Shown here: piece after piece, positions 8,132 to 13,992 of the stretch
Position numbering within the stretch: position 1 is the stretch's first letter
Layout: the number at the start of each line of letters is the position of its first letter
Origin: JANMDU01 sp043755865
GTDB taxonomy: Bacteria; Pseudomonadota; Gammaproteobacteria; Burkholderiales; Burkholderiaceae_C
DNA: 36,792 nucleotides
NCBI GenBank assembly: GCA_043755865.1
Contig: JAYUSD010000206.1
Location: 1-36,792 of the forward strand
Direction: 5' to 3'
Notes under the pieces: generated by a model
What the model was told of the DNA's origin: nothing
The model's database searches: none
What the model saw: the letters and a program-made list of their open reading frames with translations, nothing else
Translations under genes and position numbers: made by a program

Positions 8132-9621
8132 GCGACGCCCTTCAATGTGGCCACGGATCCAAACATCAGGCGCTCCACCACTTTTGCTGATGTGACTACG
8201 CCCGGCACACCCGCACCAGGATGCGTGCCCGCTCCGACAAAATAAAGATTGCTCAATACAGGTGAGCGATTGGGGAAGCGAAAACCAGCAGACTGCATTA
8301 AGTTTGGTGTGATAGAAAAGCCGCTACCGTGTGGCGAGAGCAACTCATCGCGGAAATACTGCGGCGTGAGGAAAAAATCATGCACGATGCACTGTGACAA
8401 TCCCGGCAAGATGCGCTCCTGCAAAGCCTGCATTAACGATTGTTTAAAGCGCTCTTGCACGGCTGGCCAACCAATCGCCGCGGACAAATTTGGCACGGGC
8501 ACAAGCGCGTAAAAGCTATCGTGGCCGGCGGGCGCGTAGTTTGCATCAGTGGCGCTGGGGCGATGCAGATAAATACTCAGATCTTCTGGCAACTCCAAGG
8601 TGTCAAAAATCTTTGCCAATACCTCGCGGTAGGTTTGCCCAAAAAGAATGGTGTGATGCGGTACGTCGCCAAATATTTTATTGGTGCTGAAATACCAAAC
8701 AAACAAACCCATCGAGTATTTTTTTTGTGAAACGGCTCTGGCTTGGCGCAAAGGCTTTGGCAACAGCTGCGACAGCACATAGCCCGGATCTGCATTGCAC
8801 ACCAACGCATCGCATGCCAATCGCCGGCCATCTTCTAAGCACACGGCCTGCACGAAGCCATCACCCGCCTCGATACTTTGCGCCTGCGCGCCCCACTCGA
8901 AGGCCACGCCATGGCGCTCACCGAGAGCCACCAAAGATCGAACCAGCGCCGCCATGCCGCCTCGCGGAAACCAGACACCCCATTTGCGCTCTAGGTAGTG
9001 AATCAAGCTGTAGATACTGGTGGTGTCGAACGGATTGCCGCCCACCAACAAGGGCTGAATACTGAACGCTCGTCGCACGCGCTCATCAGAAAAATAACGC
9101 GCCGTAAGCTGATAAACCGAGCGATCTGCACGCAAGCGCATCATGGCGGGCATCACAGGCAGCATCGAGCGCCAATCGAGGAAAGGCTGCGTGCCCAATT
9201 CTTCATAACCTTTTTCAAAGAGCTTGCGCGAATGCTCTAAAAAGGCTGGGTAATGGAGTGCATCGCGTGAATTGAATTTTGAAATCTCCGCTTGGATTTG
9301 CGCTGTGCTGCCGCCGTAATCCATCTGCGTGCCGTCGGCAAAGCGCATTTGATACCACGGCTTGACGGGCAGCAACTCCACATGATCGCTGAGCTTTTCG
9401 CCAAACAGTGCAAACAACTCTTCAAACAACACCGGCGCTGTAAGCACAGTCGGGCCGGCATCGTACTTAAAAAGCTGGCCATCCACATCACAGACAAACT
9501 CGCGTCCGCGCCCGCCTGGGCCGGGCAAGCGATCAAACACGTTGACTTGGTAGTCCCTAGCGGCCAGACGAAGTGCGGCAGCCAACCCACCAAAACCAGC
9601 ACCGATTACCACTGCCTTCAT
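8128..9621 (-). CDS. crtI: Phytoene desaturase
   Basis: FAD-dependent desaturase that turns phytoene into lycopene in four steps. ATG at 9621 gives 497 residues with AAGGAAG as ribosome-binding sequence; an upstream in-frame start at 9660 adds a non-conserved 13 residues. Motifs: N-terminal KAVVIGAGFGGLAAALRLA (FAD/NAD binding), PGGRGREF, DAGPTVLTAP, and the C-terminal CrtI signature FVGAGTHPGAGVPGVVTSA. It begins the crtI-crtB-crtY-blh operon. A small GC hairpin (9641-9657) lies in its leader, and a strong terminator separates it from the rhodopsin genes upstream, so it may use its own promoter, which I could not identify. Confidence 0.96.
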   Translation of the reverse strand: MKAVVIGAGFGGLAAALRLAARDYQVNVFDRLPGPGGRGREFVCDVDGQLFKYDAGPTVLTAPVLFEELFALFGEKLSDHVELLPVKPWYQMRFADGTQMDYGGSTAQIQAEISKFNSRDALHYPAFLEHSRKLFEKGYEELGTQPFLDWRSMLPVMPAMMRLRADRSVYQLTARYFSDERVRRAFSIQPLLVGGNPFDTTSIYSLIHYLERKWGVWFPRGGMAALVRSLVALGERHGVAFEWGAQAQSIEAGDGFVQAVCLEDGRRLACDALVCNADPGYVLSQLLPKPLRQARAVSQKKYSMGLFVWYFSTNKIFGDVPHHTILFGQTYREVLAKIFDTLELPEDLSIYLHRPSATDANYAPAGHDSFYALVPVPNLSAAIGWPAVQERFKQSLMQALQERILPGLSQCIVHDFFLTPQYFRDELLSPHGSGFSITPNLMQSAGFRFPNRSPVLSNLYFVGAGTHPGAGVPGVVTSAKVVERLMFGSVATLKGVA

Positions 9622-9693
9622 TCGTCTTCCTTTGTGCTGCGCGCCGCTTGCGGGCGCCAAGAATCAAGCTTGTTGCGAAAAAAGCTCACAAAA

Positions 9694-9724
9694 AAGCACT
9701 CTGGACGCGAGTCTCAGAGTGCTT
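9694..9724 (-). terminator. Strong intrinsic terminator before crtI
   Basis: Inverted repeat AAGCACTCTG GAC-GCGA-GTC T CAGAGTGCTT: a 13-bp stem with one bulge and a GCGA tetraloop. On the minus strand it is followed by a run of six T. It lies 17 nt after the stop of the truncated opsin and 72 nt before crtI, so it should end rhodopsin-region transcripts. Confidence 0.85.
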
Positions 9725-9741
9725 ATTATTAACGAGAAGAG

Positions 9742-10164
9742 TTACTTCTTAGCGTTTGCCTCTGTCTCGCTGACTGCGACGCTCCAGATGATCAGGCCAA
9801 ATGCAATTTTATTAAGTACGTCGGCCAAGTTGTAGATTAAATTGAGTGCATTGGCACTTGCTTCTGGGCCACTGCCTGTGAGATAGCCGAAGAAGTAACC
9901 GATAGGATAAATGGCCCAGCCAATGGTCACAATCCAGCGCATCAAACTAAACGCCGATTGCACGGCAGGGGGTGCGCTTTGTGCATTGATCTTGCCAGCT
10001 TGGCCGTAGAAAATTTCCCACAAAATTGCAGCCCAGCCCACCATACCGATGATGAATGCTGGCCAAACAGGCATGTAGCCCGCTTCGCCGAGGTATCCAC
10101 CAATCAGCATCACAAACGTGCCCACCATGAGGCGCCAAAACACGCCGGTCGTCCATATCTTGGT
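9742..10164 (-). pseudogene. Truncated proteorhodopsin (helices D-G only)
   Basis: The C-terminal half of a proteorhodopsin of the green marine-type subfamily. The reading frame opens after a TAG at 10165-10167, with a possible GTG start at 10143 (133 residues). It keeps helix D (VMLIGGYLGEAGYMP), helix E (WPAFIIGMVGWA), helix F (GWAIYPIGYFFGYLTG) and helix G with the retinal-binding Lys (IYNLADVLNKIAFGLIIW, Lys112 counting from GTG). Helices A-C, with the proton acceptor Asp and donor, are absent; the roughly 100 nt upstream hold only a terminator hairpin. It cannot pump by itself. It differs clearly in sequence from the neighbouring full-length rhodopsin, so it is not a recent tandem copy. 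Most likely a remnant of a replaced gene; a split-opsin role is possible but unsupported. Confidence 0.85.
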
Positions 10165-10216
10165 CTATTCATCTTTGAGGCTGATGCATACGCGATGTCA
10201 GAATACAAACAGATAA

Positions 10217-10242
10217 GCCCGCACAACTTGCATTGTGCGGGC
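10217..10242 (-). terminator. Terminator downstream of the full-length rhodopsin
   Basis: Perfect 10-bp inverted repeat GCCCGCACAA-CTTGCA-TTGTGCGGGC, 23 nt after the rhodopsin stop. On the minus strand the stem is followed by TTATCTGTTT, a modest T-rich tail. It probably ends or attenuates the rhodopsin transcript. Confidence 0.75.
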
Positions 10243-10265
10243 TTGTTTCTCAAGCGCTCAATACA

Positions 10266-11012
10266 TTAAAGCTGCTGCATGGCTTCACGAATCTTGGATT
10301 CCCGAACCATTTGGCGAATCGCATAAATCGCCACCATGCCGAAACCAACCTTGTTAAACAAATCAGCCACGTTGTAGACCAGCTCACGGGCAACGCGCAC
10401 GTCTGGCGAACTCGACAACAAGGTGATTAGGAACCCGAGTGGGTAAATCAGCCAGCCGAACACAATGAAGAGCTTCAAGCGGGTCAAGCCTTGCTTGATT
10501 GGCCCGAGTTTATTGGCGGACGCATTCGTTACCGCCGTATAAAGGACGAAGATGATAAACAACCAGGCCAAGCAGCCCACGCCAAACATCGCCCAGCCAA
10601 TCACTGTGGGGCCTTTGGCGGCATTGATGGATGTCTCACCAGCCCAGCCGAACAAAATCATCATGATGTCGGCCACGATCACCAGTATGGCCACAGCAGC
10701 GGCATCATCGCCACCCAACATTTCAGGGAATTTATTCACGATCAGCGGTGTGGTGACCAACCAGTCGATATAGCGCAAGACCGTGGGGTAGTCGCCTTTA
10801 GCTAGCGCATCCGTGCCGATCCCGTATTTGTAGTTGATAAACGCGTAGATGATGGCCGCCATAAAGCAATAGACAGCGGATGTGACCGCGTTGGTCTGAT
10901 GCTCAACGGGCAGCGTGGATTTGATCATGGCGAAATACAGGCCACCGCCAAACATACCGAGAAAAGCGATGGCAAACGAAAATTGCGTCGCCATGATGAG
11001 ATCGAATTGCAT
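10266..11012 (-). CDS. Proton-pumping type rhodopsin with D-T-K motif
   Basis: Seven-helix retinal protein, expected to be a light-driven outward proton pump in the inner membrane. ATG at 11012 has AGGAG 6 nt upstream and gives 248 residues; a longer frame from 11102 overlaps the upstream gene. Helix C reads RYIDWLVTTP: Asp83 (proton acceptor), Thr87, and Lys94 eleven residues after the Asp, where proteorhodopsin has Glu. A Lys proton donor at this place is known from Exiguobacterium rhodopsin. The residue at the spectral-tuning position (Asp+8) is Ile91. The retinal Schiff-base Lys is Lys221 in NVADLFNKVGFG. The His that often pairs with the acceptor Asp is not evident in helix B. Last gene after three small genes of unknown function; terminator hairpin follows. 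Confidence 0.94.
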   Translation of the reverse strand: MQFDLIMATQFSFAIAFLGMFGGGLYFAMIKSTLPVEHQTNAVTSAVYCFMAAIIYAFINYKYGIGTDALAKGDYPTVLRYIDWLVTTPLIVNKFPEMLGGDDAAAVAILVIVADIMMILFGWAGETSINAAKGPTVIGWAMFGVGCLAWLFIIFVLYTAVTNASANKLGPIKQGLTRLKLFIVFGWLIYPLGFLITLLSSSPDVRVARELVYNVADLFNKVGFGMVAIYAIRQMVRESKIREAMQQL

Positions 11013-11052
11013 GAATTCTCCTTGAGTTGAAATGAATTGAAAAGTGACGCGT

Positions 11053-11658
11053 TTAGATGAGGGATTGGTAGCGTGATGCAAATTTTTCTGCGAGGCCTGC
11101 ATTCGCGTAAATCGTGATGATTTTTTTGATGCCCATCATGGCGGCAAACAAATCATCTTTTGTGCGGCAACCTTGGATTTTTTGAATGACAGGAGCGGCA
11201 TCAGAGCCCAAGATGCCGCTGACATCTTTGACCATATTGCCCTTGATCAAATCGAGTTCGGGAGAGTTGTAGCCCGTGTTGATATTGGACTGCATGGGCT
11301 GCTGCATCGGTTGCTGCATGGGTTGCTGCATCGGTTGCTGCATCGGTTGCTGAATTGCCGCTGGCGCGTAATTTTGCATTGGTGCTTGTGCAGGATAAGA
11401 AGCGCCATTGCCGACCCGCATGTTGTTCATCTGCACCACATTCGCGTCGCTGCCAGCCACTTCCAAGAAACCCTGCTGCATTAAGCCTTGCAGCACCACA
11501 TCCATGGACGGCAACTGCGGATGACGTGCCACCAGTTGCTCGATACTGGTCTCGCCATCGACCGCCATCAAGTAGCTCATCATGCGCATCGGCAAGCCAT
11601 TGGTTTTAAATGCCAACTCGTCGATGCCCTTCATCGATTTTCTATAAATCATTCCCAT
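11053..11658 (-). CDS. Rhodopsin-linked protein C, QQPM-repeat linker
   Basis: No recognised family. 201 residues from ATG at 11658 (GGGGAGAAGG ribosome-binding region). Three parts are visible: an N-terminal domain of about 65 residues with the pattern LPMRMMSYLMAVDGETS...VVLQGLMQQGFLEV; a low-complexity Gln/Pro/Met linker with five QQPM units; and a helical C-terminal segment of about 70 residues (ELDLIKGNMVKDV...ASRYQSLI). The N-terminal domain matches the pattern seen in the two upstream genes, and the C-terminal segment resembles that of the first of them. It ends 40 nt before the rhodopsin start, so the genes are probably cotranscribed. No signal peptide or membrane helix. Role unknown; regulatory or assembly functions are guesses from position. 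Confidence 0.8.
   Translation of the reverse strand: MGMIYRKSMKGIDELAFKTNGLPMRMMSYLMAVDGETSIEQLVARHPQLPSMDVVLQGLMQQGFLEVAGSDANVVQMNNMRVGNGASYPAQAPMQNYAPAAIQQPMQQPMQQPMQQPMQQPMQSNINTGYNSPELDLIKGNMVKDVSGILGSDAAPVIQKIQGCRTKDDLFAAMMGIKKIITIYANAGLAEKFASRYQSLI
11293..11352 (-). repeat. Five tandem 12-nt repeats encoding (QQPM)5
   Basis: Sixty bases made of five 12-nt units, read on the plus strand as variants of CATCGGTTGCTG and CATGGGTTGCTG. On the minus strand each codes Gln-Gln-Pro-Met. It is an in-frame coding minisatellite in the linker of the gene upstream of the rhodopsin, and copy number could vary by slippage. Confidence 0.93.
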
Positions 11659-11688
11659 CGTCCTTCTCCCCAAATATTTAAAAACTGA

Positions 11689-12039
11689 TCATCTCAGCGC
11701 CACAAAGCCTGATACCTCTGTATCAGCAGAAATGCTTTGCCAATGCGAGACCTGTGAATCTGTGTGCACCTGTGCGTCAAAGCGGCGCACCGCTTCAGCG
11801 GTCACTTGCCCGGCTCTGCGCAGCAAGCCCATTTGCTCTAGTTTCATCATTTTTTGCATCACGGGCTCGAATGCGCTTAAGAAAGGCAAATACTGCGCGA
11901 CAGGGCAAACGCCGTCAATCAGGGTCAACACCGTGCGCTCTTGCAAATTCAATGCGCTGTTGAGATTGCGCAATTCTGCATAACCCGCCACAGTGATAGC
12001 GAACACTACTTTTTGAAAATCAATATGAACTGGCTTCAT
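11689..12039 (-). CDS. Rhodopsin-linked protein B, single shared domain
   Basis: No recognised family. ATG at 12039 overlaps the stop of the upstream gene as ATGA; an in-frame ATG at 12045 would add two residues. The 116-residue product consists of little more than the domain shared by all three genes: AGYAELRNLNSALNLQERTVLTLIDG, split here as AGYAELRNL then ERTVLTLIDG, followed by MKLEQMGLLRRAG, plus a short Ser/Asp-rich tail. The spacing R-x5-6-IDG and a final GL(I/L) strand resemble small winged-helix folds, which is inference only. The gene lies 30 nt before the next one. Soluble; no signal or membrane segment. Confidence 0.8.
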   Translation of the reverse strand: MKPVHIDFQKVVFAITVAGYAELRNLNSALNLQERTVLTLIDGVCPVAQYLPFLSAFEPVMQKMMKLEQMGLLRRAGQVTAEAVRRFDAQVHTDSQVSHWQSISADTEVSGFVALR

Positions 12040-12686
12040 AACCATTTGCCCAAGGTTTGACGCACGTGAAGCAAGTGAATTCTTGCCGGCTCGCCAACGT
12101 GGCGCAGCATGAGCTCATACCCGCCTAGCAAGACAGCCATTTGCTCCATAGCTGTGATTTGCTCAAGCTCGCTGAGCACAGCGAAGGCCTGCTCGGGCAC
12201 GTAGGCCAGAACAAAGCTCGACATATCTTGCACTAACAATTGAAGATCTTGCTCGCGCTCACGTTGTACATCGCCACTCAAAGCGCCCTGCTCCAAAATT
12301 GTCTGGGGTTGCGAGTGTGCGGTTTGCGTCAGCGCAAAGCCATCGGCATCGGTACTCGCGCGACTGGATCGCAAGCCCATCTTACCGGCTAATGCACTTG
12401 CAAAGCCAGCCGCCTTGGGCGGCGCAGCCTCGCTTGAGGCTACTGAATTGGCTGGGGCGGTTGTTGGCGCAGCATCTTCGCGCATTTCGATCAAGCCAGC
12501 TTTTTGCAATGAAGTAAGCAAGCCTTGGACATCCCCAAAAGCTTTCAAACTGTTCGCAAAAACCCCTAGACTTGTTTTTCCGTCGATCACTTTGAGCAGC
12601 GACTTGAGCTTGCGAGGCATGGCCGACGTCGCATCATAGGCGGCGGCCTGGCCTTCAGCGGTGCGAACGAAATACGAATTCTGCAT
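12036..12686 (-). CDS. Rhodopsin-linked protein A, shared N-terminal domain
   Basis: No recognised family. ATG at 12686 gives 216 residues; the longer reading uses TTG at 12713. Architecture: N-terminal domain of about 65 residues (AMPRKLKSLLKVIDGKTS ... LQKAGLIEM) shared with the next two genes; a linker rich in Ala, Pro, Ser and Thr (about residues 68-135); and a C-terminal helical domain of about 75 residues (LQLLVQDMSSFVLAYV ... YELMLRHVGEPARI). The last domain looks distantly like the end of the QQPM protein two genes on. First gene of the presumed four-gene rhodopsin operon, with a candidate promoter about 100 nt upstream. It has no signal peptide and looks cytoplasmic. Confidence 0.8.
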   Translation of the reverse strand: MQNSYFVRTAEGQAAAYDATSAMPRKLKSLLKVIDGKTSLGVFANSLKAFGDVQGLLTSLQKAGLIEMREDAAPTTAPANSVASSEAAPPKAAGFASALAGKMGLRSSRASTDADGFALTQTAHSQPQTILEQGALSGDVQREREQDLQLLVQDMSSFVLAYVPEQAFAVLSELEQITAMEQMAVLLGGYELMLRHVGEPARIHLLHVRQTLGKWL

Positions 12687-12980
12687 GGTTGGCTGTGATG
12701 CGAGCTGTAACAAGTAGTCAACAACCCGAAATTACCATCACTTTGTTAAAAGACAAACTATGGCGGCTTATCCTAGTTAAAAAGTGGTGTATTCAAAAAT
12801 TAAGACAAAAAGTGACAACTACTGACGATTTCACCGCGTATATCCGACATTTCGTAAATGAAGCCACTGGCTGAACAAGTGCACCGCAAACTTTGAATCG
12901 GTTTAAAGTGTAATATTTGTATACAGCTGCAATTAGAAACACTTAGCCTTACGTAGAATTGACAAATCAATGCATTGGAT
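12687..12980. other. AT-rich intergenic region upstream of the rhodopsin operon
   Basis: 294 bp without a convincing gene, visibly more AT-rich than its surroundings. It should hold the promoter and control sites of the photosystem operon and the 3' end of the LD-carboxypeptidase gene. A TGT-N11-ACA element (12909-12925) containing the palindrome TGTATACA is the most regular candidate operator. It is one base short of the TGT-N12-ACA spacing of PpsR-type sites, so no regulator is assigned. Confidence 0.5.
12790..12818 (-). promoter_or_regulatory. Candidate promoter of the rhodopsin operon
   Basis: On the minus strand TTGTCA (12818-12813) is separated by 17 nt from TGAATA (12795-12790). The -35 is close to the sigma70 consensus and the spacing is ideal, but the -10 is weak. 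Predicted start near 12783, giving a leader of about 100 nt before the first small gene. Confidence 0.35.
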
Positions 12981-13982
12981 TCAACCCCAATACAGCAACG
13001 CTTCGCGCACTTCAGCCATCAAACTCACCTTCGCGCCGAAGGGCAAGCAAACTTTGGTGGGCACATGGCCAAAAGGCAAGCCTGTGAGCACGGGGATTTT
13101 GAGCTGGCTTCTGAGGCGATCAATCACAGTTTGCAATTTGAAGCCTTTGTCGTGTGACGTGAGTTTGTAATTGTTAAATTGCCCGAAAACGATGGCTTTT
13201 TGCTGCGCCAAAATGCCTAAGTGCAGCCATTGCAAGAGCATGCGCTCCACTTTGTAAGGAGGCTCGGCAACATCTTCAAACCACAGAATTCCTTTTTTGA
13301 TTTGCGGCAAATAGGGTGTTCCGAGCAAGCTGGTGAGCATGGCAAGGTTGCCGCCCCACAGAAGGCCATTTGTTTTGTTGTTTTTAAGGCCAAAAGGGCT
13401 ATTCGCCGGCGTATTGTTTGCGTGGAGTGCTATCGAATTAGGCGTATTTTCTCCAGCAACTGCGTTTTTGAAATCTGCCGCCGGAATGCTCCAGCCAGCG
13501 CCTTCGCACACGCCTTCCACGAGATCGTCAAAGCAGGCTTCCATGATGTCGTCAGGGGCGTTGTCGTGGCCTTCGGCACTGTCGCCGCAGCCAAAGTCTG
13601 CACACAGCGAAGGCCCTGCCCACGTTACCGCGCCTGTTTTTGCGTAGAGCGCGGCTTGAAATGCGGTGAAATCGCTGACACCCAGCCAAATCGTGCCGCG
13701 CTCGATAGATTTCGCCACCGCTTTGTAGTTGATCTGTGGCAAGCTGCGCGAAAGCCCATAGCCGCCGCGAGAGATCAACGCCACATTTGCACCACTGGCC
13801 GCTGCTCGCTCGAAGCTTAGCAAGCGCTCAGCATCATCGCCTGCGAAGCGCTGCACCGATTTGAGCGCAGCAGGATCGATTTCCACGTCGTGCCCCAAAG
13901 TTTTGAGCCGCTGCACGCCACGTTTAAAAGCTGCTTTGTCGCGCACTGCGCCGCTGGGGGAATAGATATAAATATGAGCCAT
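12981..13982 (-). CDS. ldcA: LD-carboxypeptidase, peptidase family S66
   Basis: Serine peptidase that trims the terminal D-alanine from muropeptide tetrapeptides during cell-wall recycling; the family also includes MccF-type immunity enzymes. ATG at 13982 gives 333 residues and starts 10 nt after the dnaE stop, whereas the longer frame overlaps dnaE. Family blocks: IYSPSGAVRD at the start, DDAERLLSFERAA, ISRGGYGLSRSLP, IWLGVSDFTAFQAALYAKTGAVTWAGP (written here in pieces: IWLGVSDFTAFQ, GAVTWAGPS), GLLWGGNLAMLTSLLGTPY with the typical GGNL segment, GILWFEDVAEPPY, and GLPFGHVPTKVCLPFGA. The usual catalytic Ser sits in a G-x-S-D context, and GVSD fits that. It ends the dnaE transcription unit. 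Confidence 0.9.
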   Translation of the reverse strand: MAHIYIYSPSGAVRDKAAFKRGVQRLKTLGHDVEIDPAALKSVQRFAGDDAERLLSFERAAASGANVALISRGGYGLSRSLPQINYKAVAKSIERGTIWLGVSDFTAFQAALYAKTGAVTWAGPSLCADFGCGDSAEGHDNAPDDIMEACFDDLVEGVCEGAGWSIPAADFKNAVAGENTPNSIALHANNTPANSPFGLKNNKTNGLLWGGNLAMLTSLLGTPYLPQIKKGILWFEDVAEPPYKVERMLLQWLHLGILAQQKAIVFGQFNNYKLTSHDKGFKLQTVIDRLRSQLKIPVLTGLPFGHVPTKVCLPFGAKVSLMAEVREALLYWG

Positions 13983-13992
13983 AGAAAAGAAT

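Noticed and set aside
9742..10143. Truncated opsin considered as a functional half of a split rhodopsin
   Set aside because: No partner encoding helices A-C of the same subfamily is in the window, and the region upstream holds only a terminator.
10266..11102. Longer rhodopsin reading with 30 extra residues
   Set aside because: The extension overlaps the upstream gene and is not membrane-like; a strong AGGAG precedes the internal ATG at 11012.
11293..11352. Short regular repeats considered as a CRISPR array
   Set aside because: Units are 12 nt, contiguous without spacers, and translate as QQPM inside a gene.
12689..12874. 61-codon open frame on the plus strand upstream of the rhodopsin operon
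   Set aside because: It overlaps the start of a minus-strand gene, has no ribosome-binding sequence and lies in an AT-rich promoter region; composition looks random.
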